A DNA stretch of 64,000 nucleotides from Candidatus Pelagisphaera phototrophica (lineage in GTDB: Bacteria > Verrucomicrobiota > Verrucomicrobiia > Opitutales > Opitutaceae), in contig NZ_CP076039.1 in assembly GCF_014529625.1 (NCBI RefSeq), positions 2,480,001 through 2,544,000 of the forward strand, read 5' to 3'. Below are positions 26,466 through 35,088 of this stretch, in pieces (positions within the stretch are counted from its first letter, which is position 1; every line of letters begins with the position of its first letter). The notes beneath the pieces were generated by a model. It made no database searches, had not been told where the DNA came from, and saw nothing but the letters and a program-made list of their open reading frames with translations. The translations under genes and the position numbers were made by a program.

Positions 26466-27017
26466 ATGAACCGAATGCCCCATCGAATAATTACCATAAC
26501 AGCAGTCACGTTCATTGCTGCAACCACCGCAAGTATGGCCAGCGAGGCATTTGAGAAAACACCCCCCGGAGAAATCGAGATCAAAGAATTGCCGGCAGGA
26601 AGGCTTCTTGAATCCCAATCCGAAAGAGACTACTTCGATGAATCCAACGGGCTCTTCCGACCCCTCTTCAGCTACATTCAAAAAAACAATATTTCGATGA
26701 CAACTCCGGTTGAGGCTCAAATCGCTCCCGGCAAAATGTACTTCTGGGTCGCTGAGGATCAAAAAGAGAAAGCGAAGATCGGCAGTGCCAACGTGAGCAT
26801 CGTCGATGTTCCAGTGCGGAAAGTCGCTGCGGTCGGAGCTCGAGGATCCTATAGCCGAAGCAACTACGAGGAAGCGAAGGCTAAACTTTTGAAATGGATC
26901 GAATCAAACGATGCGATCCAGCCAATTGCAGAGCCGTACGCAGTTTATTGGAACGGTCCCTTCACCCCTTGGTTTGTCAAGACCTTCGAGGTTCATGTTC
27001 AAATTGAAAACGATTAG
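26466..27017 (+). CDS. Exported SOUL-family heme-binding protein
   Basis: Protein of 183 aa with a signal peptide (IITITAVTFIAATTASMASE) and one SOUL domain: FRPLFSYIQKNNISMTTPVE (residues about 66-85), then YFWVAEDQKEKA and a C-terminal YAVYWNGPFTPWFVKTFEV. SOUL proteins bind heme or related tetrapyrroles weakly. It sits 91 bp after the cytochrome c remnant; a shared heme theme is possible but may be chance. Confidence 0.88.
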   Translation: MNRMPHRIITITAVTFIAATTASMASEAFEKTPPGEIEIKELPAGRLLESQSERDYFDESNGLFRPLFSYIQKNNISMTTPVEAQIAPGKMYFWVAEDQKEKAKIGSANVSIVDVPVRKVAAVGARGSYSRSNYEEAKAKLLKWIESNDAIQPIAEPYAVYWNGPFTPWFVKTFEVHVQIEND

Positions 27018-27058
27018 TCGCACTAAGCAATCATCACTCGTGCTCGACTAGGCATACT

Positions 27059-27101
27059 GGTAGCGGGCGATCTACGAGCACCCATTTAAAGTAGAACAGG
27101 C
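27059..27101 (+). repeat. Dispersed direct repeat, copy 1
   Basis: The first 25 bases match 22 of 25 with the copy at 31325 (GGTAGC, then GGC, ATCT, CGAGCACCC), and both continue with ATTTA, TAGAAC and AGG in the same order. The copies lie in intergenic DNA on either side of the FAH-SDR-deoC-LacI-SDR block. Confidence 0.55.
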
Positions 27102-27251
27102 ATTAATCGTTAAATGCAACAGGCTGTCTAATCCACTCCGCTCAGGGACAATGATACGCCTTCTAGGCTTTTGTTACGGGCGTTGCGTCACCGACAGGCT
27201 CAGGGTTGTGAGCCTTTTCGAACCAAAATCGCCCGCCACCTACAGAACCCT

Positions 27252-28106
27252 CTACTCTTCCGCTTCCGCTACCTGCTGCTGTGTACCCAGTCCATCGATA
27301 CCGAGTTCTGCCACATCACCCGGCTTCAAGAACTGTGGGGGTTTAAACCCAAAACCAACCCCCGCCGGGGTTCCGGTCGAAATGATGTCGCCAGGCAACA
27401 AAGTCATGAACTGGCTAATGTAGGAAACAATGGTCGGAACATCGAAAATCAGATTCTTCGTATGGCCATCCTGCTTGAGCTCTCCATTGATTTTAAGCCA
27501 TAGACGCAATTTACCGGGATCCTTGATTTCATCCGTCGTCGCAATCCACGGACCGCACGGCGCGAAGGTGTCTGCCGATTTGCCCTTAACCCACTGCCCT
27601 TGCTTTTCCAACTGCCACTCGCGTTCGGAGTAGTCGTTGTGAAGCACATAGCCGGCAACATGCGCGAGGGCATATTCCCTAGATACTCGCTTGGCACACT
27701 TGCCAATGACAACGCCCAACTCGACCTCCCAGTCCGTTTTTACAGACCCCTCGGGAATGACCAAGGGATCATTCGGACCCTGATAGGCGGTAGTTGCCTT
27801 GAAAAACAGGACCGGCTCACTGGGAGCGTCCATGCCTGATTCTTCAGCGTGGTCCGAGTAGTTCAACCCAACACAAATGATCTTGCTCGGACGGCAGGAG
27901 GGAGGTCCCAAGCGTGTCTCAGGATCGATTTCCGGAGCAGCGATGGCAATCGAGCTCGACCATTCTTTCAGCTGTTCCAAACCGTCCCCTCCAAAAAAGC
28001 TCTCATCGTAGTCTCCGAAACTGGGTGGTATTTCCACTCGAGTTCCATCTTCTAGCTGCAATCCCGGCTTTTCTTCACCCGGCTCTCCGAATCGAATCAA
28101 TTTCAT
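27252..28106 (-). CDS. Fumarylacetoacetate hydrolase-family enzyme
   Basis: FAH-superfamily protein, 284 aa. The N-terminal small domain (about 1-70) is followed by the catalytic domain: IICVGLNYSDHAEESGMD, PVLFFKATTAYQGPND, the metal-binding DWEVELGVVIG (E-x-E type), GYVLHNDYSEREWQ, KGKSADTFAPCGPW and TGTPAGVGFGF. The sequence resembles the group containing 2,4-diketo-3-deoxy-L-fuconate/L-rhamnonate hydrolases and so-called ureidoglycolate lyases. It ends a pair with the SDR gene 16 bp upstream, an arrangement known from the diketo-hydrolase branch of L-fucose and L-rhamnose catabolism. The sugar acid specificity is inferred. Confidence 0.85.
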   Translation of the reverse strand: MKLIRFGEPGEEKPGLQLEDGTRVEIPPSFGDYDESFFGGDGLEQLKEWSSSIAIAAPEIDPETRLGPPSCRPSKIICVGLNYSDHAEESGMDAPSEPVLFFKATTAYQGPNDPLVIPEGSVKTDWEVELGVVIGKCAKRVSREYALAHVAGYVLHNDYSEREWQLEKQGQWVKGKSADTFAPCGPWIATTDEIKDPGKLRLWLKINGELKQDGHTKNLIFDVPTIVSYISQFMTLLPGDIISTGTPAGVGFGFKPPQFLKPGDVAELGIDGLGTQQQVAEAEE

Positions 28107-28122
28107 AACAATATTTTTTTAT

Positions 28123-28884
28123 CTATCTCAAATTGGTAACTCCCCCATCGATATCATAGGCGGATCCAGTAATGAAGGAAGCTTCCGAGCTGCACAGAAA
28201 GGCGGCAAGACTCGCGATTTCTTCAGGTTTCCCCATTCTACCCATGGGCTGGTAATCAGAAAGCTCCTTGAACGCCTCATCCTTGCGATTTGAGTAATGC
28301 TGCTCTAGATACGAATCGACGAAAGGTGTATGTACACGAGCCGGGCAGATACAGTTGCAACGTATCCCCTCTGTCACATAATCCTTGGCCACGGAAAGGG
28401 TCATGGAGAAGACGGCTCCTTTTGTCATCGAGTAGGCAAAACGATCCGAGATCCCCAAACGGGATGCGATGGAGGCCAAATTGAGAATCGCTCCACCCCC
28501 TTGAGTTCGCATCTTGGGAATGACTCCCTGAATACAATGAAAAAGGCCCTTCACATTAACGGCGTAAACCCGATCCATCTCCTCCGAAGTCGCCACTTCG
28601 ACATTCCCGATCGAGGCAATACCCGCATTGTTGATAAGGACATCCACCGAATCAATCTGAGTGAGGGCATTCTGAACGCTAGCCTCTGACGCGACATCCA
28701 CTTGATAGGCAACACCGCTGCCAGAGAGACCGTCAAACTCTGACAAGACCACGTTTGCTTGTCCTATATCCCGTTCAAAAATGTGGACTATGGCACCTTC
28801 CTCAGCCAAGCGCTTTGAGATGGCTTTACCGATACCCGCTCCACCTCCTGTGACGATAACGCTTTTATCTAAATATCTATCCAT
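28123..28884 (-). CDS. SDR-family sugar-acid dehydrogenase
   Basis: Short-chain dehydrogenase, 253 aa, started at the Met giving MDRYLDKSVIVTGGGAGIGK; the frame extends 13 codons upstream without family sequence. NNAG is LINNAGIASIG, catalytic Ser in NLASIASRLG, Tyr-Lys in FAYSMTKGAV, and the C-terminal GSAYDIDGGVTN. It resembles 2-keto-3-deoxy-L-fuconate 4-dehydrogenase type SDRs, which would make the diketo acid that the following FAH-family enzyme cleaves. The two genes are 16 bp apart on the same strand and are probably one transcript. Confidence 0.85.
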   Translation of the reverse strand: MDRYLDKSVIVTGGGAGIGKAISKRLAEEGAIVHIFERDIGQANVVLSEFDGLSGSGVAYQVDVASEASVQNALTQIDSVDVLINNAGIASIGNVEVATSEEMDRVYAVNVKGLFHCIQGVIPKMRTQGGGAILNLASIASRLGISDRFAYSMTKGAVFSMTLSVAKDYVTEGIRCNCICPARVHTPFVDSYLEQHYSNRKDEAFKELSDYQPMGRMGKPEEIASLAAFLCSSEASFITGSAYDIDGGVTNLR

Positions 28885-29100
28885 AAATAGTACGAAAGAG
28901 CATTTCTCAGTTGCGATGAGCACGCCTCACCCAAGAAGGCCCTTTCATAATTCTTCTGCAATAAAAAACAGGGCTCTCTATCAAATTGCCATGATTCAGA
29001 TAGCCGGAGTTTTCCAATCCATTCGTCGCCGCTGCAATAACCCGAACCAACACTATCAAAATAGATTGATAATCCAACGCGTTGCCTCTACCTCCCACGC

Positions 29101-29787
29101 ATGAAACAGCCCTTAAGCCGCTATCTAGACCACGCCGTTCTGAAACCGGATATGACCCGAACGGAAGCAGAAGAAGCCATCAACCTAGGTCTTAGCTTCA
29201 ACACCCGCACGGTCTGTATTCGTCCCACCGATATCGAACTGGCAAAATCAATGTGCCGCGGAACCGATACGGACGTGTGCGTCGTACTAGGATTTCCGCA
29301 TGGCTGCAGCCTGCCCAGCTCCAAGGTCGCGGAAGCGGAAGCCTACGCCAAGCGGGAAGTAGATGAGGTGGACATGGTTTCCCAATTTGGAATGGCTCGC
29401 GGTGGCGAATGGGGGTCTTTTCGGAGAGACATTGAAGGCGTATTCCAGGTACTCCATCCAAGAGGAATTTTATTAAAAGTCATCTTAGAGAGCTCAATCC
29501 TCCATCCTGACCAGATCGCCGAAGCAACCCATATTTGCTCCGACTTAGGGGTGGCCCATGTAAAAACATCCACAGGATTCAACGGAGGCTGTGCTAGCGA
29601 AGAAGCGATCGAGATCATGCTCAATGCCGTCCGAGGGAACACAAAAGTAAAGGCTTCTGGCGGCATACGGAGTTTTGAACAGGCAAATCGTTTTATCGAG
29701 ATGGGATGTGACCGACTGGGAGTTGGCTTTGGTACCACTCCCGTTCTGTTTGGAGACAGTGTTCAAGCAAACAGATCCGATTACTGA
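29101..29787 (+). CDS. deoC: Deoxyribose-phosphate aldolase
   Basis: DeoC of 228 aa with the family order: YLDHAVLKPDMTRTEAE, VCVVLGFPHGCSLPSSKVAE, DEVDMVSQFG, and the Schiff-base Lys in VAHVKTSTGF. A second Lys (TKVKASGGIRS) completes the active site, and GCDRLGVGFG binds phosphate. It splits 2-deoxyribose 5-phosphate into glyceraldehyde 3-phosphate and acetaldehyde in the cytoplasm. It is divergent from the SDR/FAH pair and precedes a LacI remnant, so it may belong to a carbohydrate-use region instead of a nucleoside operon. Confidence 0.93.
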   Translation: MKQPLSRYLDHAVLKPDMTRTEAEEAINLGLSFNTRTVCIRPTDIELAKSMCRGTDTDVCVVLGFPHGCSLPSSKVAEAEAYAKREVDEVDMVSQFGMARGGEWGSFRRDIEGVFQVLHPRGILLKVILESSILHPDQIAEATHICSDLGVAHVKTSTGFNGGCASEEAIEIMLNAVRGNTKVKASGGIRSFEQANRFIEMGCDRLGVGFGTTPVLFGDSVQANRSDY

Positions 29788-29923
29788 CCGATTCCTCAAC
29801 GATATAAGACTACCAAGAAGCTAAGATTTCTCCCAATTTTGGGCAATCGATCCAGTAATTTCCACGAATTCAGAGCATTCTGGCTACTTGACAGTAAAAT
29901 TAAACTCATGAACTTTACCGCCC

Positions 29924-30520
29924 GTGAGCAAGCGTGTGACTCTTCAAGATATTGCGGATAAATTGGGGTACAAACGTCCCGCTCTTGTTTTGGACGATTC
30001 GATCCACTTGCTCGTGGAACGCCGTTTCTCCACCGGTTTTAAAACAGGCCAACTAGAACTGGAAGACCAAAACCGTATTCCGCCTTTCCTGAAATACAAA
30101 CAGGCCATGGCAGATCCCCGGATATTTAAATCGTGGATACTCAACTCTAAGTCTGACGTCGTTCTCACGCTCTACAATAGTGTCTCGAGCTGGGTTCAGG
30201 AACTAGGCTGGCAAGTACCAGACGATATTGGGTTTGCCCAACTCGAACGAAGACCCGAAAGTCAACAATTCTCAGGGATGGACCAGCACAACGACATAGA
30301 TGGATTGGCTGCCGTCGATATGGTAATCAGTCAAATCCACAATAATGAATCCGAAATCCCAGCATTTCCACGCACCACACTCATTGGCGCTACCTGGACA
30401 GAAAGCAAATCGATCCTCTCTTATTTAACGCAGGTGCCAGCCGCCAACCCCTTAATCGGCCACTACCTGTTAATTCTGTCAATAGAACTTTTAAAGCAGC
30501 ATTATGAAAAACGACGCTAG
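29924..30520 (+). pseudogene. LacI-family regulator with the DNA-binding core deleted
   Basis: The ORF of 198 aa begins like a LacI regulator (GTG start; KRVTLQDIADKLG) but after residue 16 jumps to YKRPALVLDDSIHLLVERRF, which belongs to the middle of the sensor domain. The recognition helix, hinge helix and first half of the ligand domain (roughly 140-150 residues) are missing; LacI proteins usually have about 340. The rest is normal: SDVVLTLYNSVSSWVQELGW, VPDDIGFAQLE, GMDQHNDIDGLAAVDMV and LHNNES-like QIHNNESEIP. The deletion kept the frame, so a protein may be made but should not bind DNA. The end overlaps the next SDR gene by 17 bp. Confidence 0.7.
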
Positions 30521-31292
30521 TCCCTTCAATTTGGCCGGCCGCACTGCCCTAATTACGGGTTCTACCCAAGGAATCGGCTTCGCAATGGCAGAAGCATTGG
30601 CAATGGCAGGAGCGAATATCGTTCTGAACGGAACCAGCTCTCCTGAGAGCGCCCAAACCTCGGTCGACACCCTCAAACAAAGCGGCCGCGAAGTCTGGTA
30701 CTGCCAATCTGATCTATCCAAGCCCGGCTCTGCACACGTCCTCTTCAAAGAAGCGGTTTTATATGCCGGACATATTGATATTCTTATATCCAACGCTTCC
30801 GTACAGAACTTCAATTCTTTCCTAGATGTAACAGAGGAGGAAATGGACTATCAATTTGCTACCAACTTCAAATCGTCCTTCATTCTCATTCAGTGTGCGA
30901 CAGCAGCGATGCTCAAAAAAGGCTGGGGACGGATCGTGACGATTGGAAGCGTCCAAGAAGATAACCACAATCCCAGTTTTGCCGTCTACGGCGCCCTAAA
31001 GGCCGCCCAGACTCACTTTATAAAAGGGCTCGCTAGAGCATATAGCAAAAATGGTATCACCTTTAACAATATTGCTCCCGGGTTCATCGATACGAAGCGT
31101 AACACGGACTTTTTGGCCGACCCTGAAAATGTGGCTAAAATGCTCGCAAAGATCCCAGCCGATCGGGTGGGCGTTCCAGAAGACTGCGGCGGCGCGGCCC
31201 TTCTCCTTTGCTCCGATGCCAGCAGCTACATCACTGGCACCAATCTCTTCATAGATGGAGGCCTTCGGCTTAAACCCGATCCGAATCAGTAG
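30504..31292 (+). CDS. SDR-family oxidoreductase (sugar-acid type)
   Basis: Short-chain dehydrogenase of 262 aa: TGSTQGIGFAMAEALA coenzyme loop, ILISNASVQ in place of NNAG, Ser in TIGSVQEDN, Tyr-Lys in AVYGALKAAQ, and C-terminal GTNLFIDGGLRLKPD. It looks like the gluconate 5-dehydrogenase/ketoreductase group. The start codon lies inside the 3' end of the LacI remnant, so the two are translationally coupled or share a transcript. Substrate unknown. Confidence 0.85.
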   Translation: MKNDASPFNLAGRTALITGSTQGIGFAMAEALAMAGANIVLNGTSSPESAQTSVDTLKQSGREVWYCQSDLSKPGSAHVLFKEAVLYAGHIDILISNASVQNFNSFLDVTEEEMDYQFATNFKSSFILIQCATAAMLKKGWGRIVTIGSVQEDNHNPSFAVYGALKAAQTHFIKGLARAYSKNGITFNNIAPGFIDTKRNTDFLADPENVAKMLAKIPADRVGVPEDCGGAALLLCSDASSYITGTNLFIDGGLRLKPDPNQ

Positions 31293-31324
31293 AGGTCTCT
31301 GCGTTATCATTCAAGAAAACTGAA

Positions 31325-31377
31325 GGTAGCTGGCTATCTCCGAGCACCCGCCTCCTCATTTAGACTAGAACGAGGCT
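31325..31377 (+). repeat. Dispersed direct repeat, copy 2
   Basis: Second copy of the repeat seen at 27059-27101, in the same orientation, with about ten extra bases in its second half (CGCCTCCTC before ATTTA). It ends close to the stop of the convergent dehydrogenase gene. Confidence 0.55.
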
Positions 31378-31388
31378 ACCCCTCAAGT

Positions 31389-32342
31389 CTAGTTGACTCG
31401 GTTGACGATCGATCCGCTAGCGAAAGCCTTCAAATTGTCGGCTGACATTTGCATCAAACGTTCTCTTGCCGCTTTCGTCGCCCAGGCGATATGAGGTGTT
31501 ACAAAGCAGTTCTTAGCGCTCAATAGTGGGTTGTCTGCCTTCGGGGGCTCAGTCGAAAGCACATCCAAACCCGCTCCTGCAATACGTCCCGAGTTTAGGG
31601 CTTCGGCTAAAGCAGGTTCATCGACTAACTGGCCTCTTCCCGTATTCAAAATATACGCGCTTGGCTTCATTTTTGAAATATTGGAGCGATTGACGATGTT
31701 CTCTGTCTCCGGAGTCAACGGAGAATGGAGGGATATAAAATCGCTTTCGGCAAAGAGCTCGCCCAGACTCTTCCAGCTCACACCATCCGGTGGAACTCGA
31801 CTTTCGTCCCGCGTGAACGCAATCACCTTCATGCCGAAACCTTGCGCGATACGACTTACCGATTGGCCAATCTCTCCCAGTCCAATAATGCCAAAGGTCA
31901 ATCCACTCAGTTCGAGAGCGGGATGCAGCCAGTAGCAGAAATCCGGGCTCGCTGACCACCCCCCCTTTCGCACATCATCCGCCTGCCTAGCTAGCCGATG
32001 GACCAAATTCAAAACGTGCGCGAACACCATTTGCGCCACCGAGTCCGGTCCATAGCCCGCTACATTGCAGACAGGTACTCCCTTTTCAGATGCGGCATCA
32101 ATATCGACGATATTCACACCGGTGGCCGTCACTCCAATGTACTTTAGATTGTCCGCCTCTTGTATAGCTTGGGACGATACAATTGCTTTGTTCGTAATAA
32201 GCGCATCGCAGTCGAGCGATCGCTCTATCACTTCCTCCGGCGATGAACGTTCGTAAACGACCACCTCCCCTAATTCCTCAAAAGCCTTCCAACTCAGGTC
32301 ACCGGGATTTAGAGTATGCCCATCTAGGATAACGATTTTCAT
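31389..32342 (-). CDS. D-2-hydroxyacid dehydrogenase (NAD-dependent)
   Basis: D-isomer 2-hydroxyacid dehydrogenase, 317 aa. The coenzyme domain has FGIIGLGEIGQSVSRIA; catalytic Arg lies in NTGRGQLVDEPAL, Glu in STEPPKADNPLL, and His in VTPHIAWATKAARERL. It would interconvert a 2-keto acid (glyoxylate, hydroxypyruvate or a similar acid) and its D-hydroxy form. It precedes, on the same strand, a cluster order with an SDR and a TIM-barrel protein upstream (gap of 36 bp to the SDR), which suggests one transcript for sugar or sugar-acid metabolism. Confidence 0.9.
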   Translation of the reverse strand: MKIVILDGHTLNPGDLSWKAFEELGEVVVYERSSPEEVIERSLDCDALITNKAIVSSQAIQEADNLKYIGVTATGVNIVDIDAASEKGVPVCNVAGYGPDSVAQMVFAHVLNLVHRLARQADDVRKGGWSASPDFCYWLHPALELSGLTFGIIGLGEIGQSVSRIAQGFGMKVIAFTRDESRVPPDGVSWKSLGELFAESDFISLHSPLTPETENIVNRSNISKMKPSAYILNTGRGQLVDEPALAEALNSGRIAGAGLDVLSTEPPKADNPLLSAKNCFVTPHIAWATKAARERLMQMSADNLKAFASGSIVNRVN

Positions 32343-32378
32343 ATTTTCGATCAGTAAAGGACTCTATAGCTCATTTCG

Positions 32379-33146
32379 TTACTGGGCCGTCCAGCCACCA
32401 TCGATAGTGAAGGCACCCCCAGTACAATAGGAAGAGGCATCAGACGAGAGAAACAACGCCAGTCCCCCGATCTCCGTGAGCTCACCCCATCGGCTTAAGG
32501 GAATCTTTGATACGAAATTCTGATATTTCTCAGGATCATCCAAAAGCGGAAGGTTCATCTCTGTAGCAAACGGTCCAGGTAAAATCGCATTGGCCGTGAT
32601 TTTATGTGGGGCCCATTCAACCGCCAATGCCCGCGTCATATTTAAGACCGCACCTTTGCTTGAGGTATAGGGTGTCCGGTCAGCAATCGCAATTACAGAG
32701 AGCATGGAGGCTATATTCACTACACGCCCGTAGCCCTGTACCTTCATGATTGGAGACACGGCCTTACAAGCCAGCCACGTCCCCGTAACGTTTACATCCA
32801 AAACGCTGCGAAAGTCTTCTGGGGTGACCTCCTCGATGGCTCCCCGAATATTTATTCCAGCGGAGTTAATAAGAATATCAATGGAGCCGAGCTCCGCCTT
32901 TACCTCGCCCACGACCTGCTCTACCTGAGCCGCATCGGTAACGTCGCAGCTCTTGCCGATGACTTTGCCCTCCCCGACTGCGTCCACGAAGGCAACCGCT
33001 TCCTCGTTTTTGGAGGAGTCCCGTGCCGCGATGGCAACCGAAGCGCCCGCCTCCGCCAGTGCTTTCGCCATTTCGATGCCGAGGCCCCGATTTCCGCCCA
33101 TCACCAATGCGGACCGTCCCGCTAGTTTAAACTGGTCTAGTATCAT
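32379..33146 (-). CDS. SDR-family dehydrogenase (gluconate 5-dehydrogenase/KduD-like)
   Basis: Short-chain dehydrogenase of 255 aa: start DQFKLAGRSALVMGGNRGLG, DILINSAGINIRG, Ser in NIASMLSVIAI, Tyr-Lys in TPYTSSKGAVL, and YCTGGAFTIDGGWTAQ at the end. The overall pattern is that of gluconate 5-dehydrogenase or 2-deoxy-D-gluconate 3-dehydrogenase. It lies between the D-2-hydroxyacid dehydrogenase and the isomerase-like gene, all on the minus strand, pointing to a sugar-acid route. Confidence 0.85.
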   Translation of the reverse strand: MILDQFKLAGRSALVMGGNRGLGIEMAKALAEAGASVAIAARDSSKNEEAVAFVDAVGEGKVIGKSCDVTDAAQVEQVVGEVKAELGSIDILINSAGINIRGAIEEVTPEDFRSVLDVNVTGTWLACKAVSPIMKVQGYGRVVNIASMLSVIAIADRTPYTSSKGAVLNMTRALAVEWAPHKITANAILPGPFATEMNLPLLDDPEKYQNFVSKIPLSRWGELTEIGGLALFLSSDASSYCTGGAFTIDGGWTAQ

Positions 33147-33259
33147 AATTCGTTTTTTCGCGTTTAGTTTTAGAGTGAATCGAAGTCACGCCTCGACATT
33201 AAGTAATTCGTTTAGGACTCCCATTGGCGAAAGTGCTGATAGGCGGGTTTTAAAATCAT

Positions 33260-34123
33260 TCACCCAATCCCCCTTCGGCCCAGACCAAGCTTGTCCACAA
33301 TGAGATAGCCTTGGTAGCCTTTCGCCATCAAATGACTTAGGAATCCCTCAAAATCCGTTACCCCTCCACCCAAAGGAACATTATAGTGCCCTTTCCCCCG
33401 CTTTTTGCAGACCTTCAGATCAACGTGAAGAATCCATTCGTGAAACGGGTCAACCACTTCGATCGGATCCACATTGACGCCTTCAAGATGGCCCGTATCG
33501 AAGCACATCCCAACATTAGCATGATCGATCGCAGCGAAGATCTCCTCGTAGTCCGCGATTCCTTCCAGCACATTATTGGCTTGGCTTTGCAGAATAACCA
33601 GCAGCCCCTTCGCTTTCGCGACGGGCGCGAGTTCCTTCAAAACCTCAATGACTGACTTTAATCCACCCTGAGTGCCAAGGCGGCTTCCGGTACATTTCAC
33701 GATCCGGCAATCCAATCGCTCACAATCATCCAGCAATACCCTTTTGCGGGGCAGGTCTTCAGTCACCCCATTACGTTCCTCTCTACCGAAACCCGTGCCC
33801 TGAACGCTGATAGGGATAAGCCCCGCCCTGCCACAACGCTCCTTGATCCCGTCAATGTAACTGGGCGTTAGCGTGCCCGGATACCAAAGATTGAACTCCC
33901 CGTTCTTTAAGCCAAGCTCAGGAACGAATCGAGAGGTCGGTTCGTGCCGATGATCCCCCAGGCCATCGACGCAGATCGTGGCAATTTCCAACTCAACTCC
34001 CTTTTTGCTTTCAACCGCTTTCGCTCGCAGAGTCGCTTGGCTCAGCGAATACAACGCTCCTACGCTCGCGCTGGCGGAAACGGATTGCTTCAAAAAATTT
34101 CGGCGGCCGATCAGGGGGTTCAT
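33260..34123 (-). CDS. Exported TIM-barrel sugar phosphate isomerase/epimerase-like protein
   Basis: AP-endonuclease-2/xylose-isomerase-like TIM barrel of 287 aa with a Tat signal (GRRNFLKQSVSASASVGAL). Metal-ligand regions are visible: VILQSQANNVLEG-like segment, NVGMCFDTGHLEG with the Asp-x-x-His pair, and HVDLKV. The C-terminus is unusual: after GYQGYLIVDK relatives carry a catalytic Glu and 15-20 more residues, whereas here the frame turns to LGLGRRGIG and stops. A 3' frameshift or tail loss is likely, so activity is doubtful. It heads the three-gene minus-strand group. Confidence 0.75.
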   Translation of the reverse strand: MNPLIGRRNFLKQSVSASASVGALYSLSQATLRAKAVESKKGVELEIATICVDGLGDHRHEPTSRFVPELGLKNGEFNLWYPGTLTPSYIDGIKERCGRAGLIPISVQGTGFGREERNGVTEDLPRKRVLLDDCERLDCRIVKCTGSRLGTQGGLKSVIEVLKELAPVAKAKGLLVILQSQANNVLEGIADYEEIFAAIDHANVGMCFDTGHLEGVNVDPIEVVDPFHEWILHVDLKVCKKRGKGHYNVPLGGGVTDFEGFLSHLMAKGYQGYLIVDKLGLGRRGIG

Positions 34124-34278
34124 TGATCCAAAAAGGTGCTACAAACAATCAGGAACCCTCGCCGGTTGATCAAACTCATTTCTTCATTAAATCTGGAAAC
34201 TCGGCCTCGCCACTGGACTCGCTAGCACTTTCCGTATTGCAAACCGGGCCTGAATCGTTTCCTAGATAACCAAGGTTA

Positions 34279-35088
34279 ATGGAAATCGCGTTTACAAAAA
34301 TGCACGGGGCCGGAAACGACTTCGTGATGATCGAAAATCTAGATGGAACGATCGAGCTGTCAGCGGTGCAAGTAGCTCGAATGTGCGACCGTCGTCTTGG
34401 GATCGGCGCAGACGGTCTCATCCTCCTCAACCCTCCGCAGGCCGACGATACAGATGCCACTATGATCTACTATAACGCCGATGGCGGTCGCGTAGACATG
34501 TGTGGAAATGGGGCCAGATGCTTTACTTCTTTCGCGCTGCAAAACGGCGTCGGAAATGGCGAGTCGGTTTCTTTTTTGACCGACGCCGGTCCCATGAAAG
34601 CGACCGCCAGTGATGGAGTATTCACGATTAATATGACGCCTGTCCACTCGATCGAGCTCGACCAGGAATTGGAAACAGAGCACGGATCATACAACTATGA
34701 CTTCATGAACACGGGAGTTGAGCATGTCGTAGTCTTCAGCGACGCAGTCGACCGCATCGACATCGTGCCCGAGGGCAGCGCCATTCGCTATCACTCTAGA
34801 TTTCCGAGGGGGGCCAACGCCAATTTCGCAGAAATACAGAAAGACGGTGTCATCAAGGTCCAAACGTACGAGCGGGGCGTCGAAGACGAAACACTCGCCT
34901 GCGGCACAGGGGTTACGGCGGTTGCGATTGCCGCGAACCTTACCAAGAATCAACCGACTCCCATCTCCGTCCTTGTACGCGGAGGTGATACGCTATCGGT
35001 AGATTTCCAAAGAGAGGGAGACGATATCTCCAACATAACCCTTACCGGTCCGGCCAAGGTAGTCTTCCGAGGCCAAATCGAGATCTAG
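34279..35088 (+). CDS. dapF: Diaminopimelate epimerase
   Basis: DapF, 269 aa, full length. FTKMHGAGNDFVMIEN opens the protein; the first catalytic Cys is in DMCGNGARCF and the second in LACGTGVTAVAIA; ANFAEI and YERGVEDET supply substrate contacts. It converts LL- to meso-diaminopimelate for lysine and peptidoglycan. No linked lysine genes. Its last four bases overlap the end of the convergent pyrD gene. Confidence 0.97.
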   Translation: MEIAFTKMHGAGNDFVMIENLDGTIELSAVQVARMCDRRLGIGADGLILLNPPQADDTDATMIYYNADGGRVDMCGNGARCFTSFALQNGVGNGESVSFLTDAGPMKATASDGVFTINMTPVHSIELDQELETEHGSYNYDFMNTGVEHVVVFSDAVDRIDIVPEGSAIRYHSRFPRGANANFAEIQKDGVIKVQTYERGVEDETLACGTGVTAVAIAANLTKNQPTPISVLVRGGDTLSVDFQREGDDISNITLTGPAKVVFRGQIEI

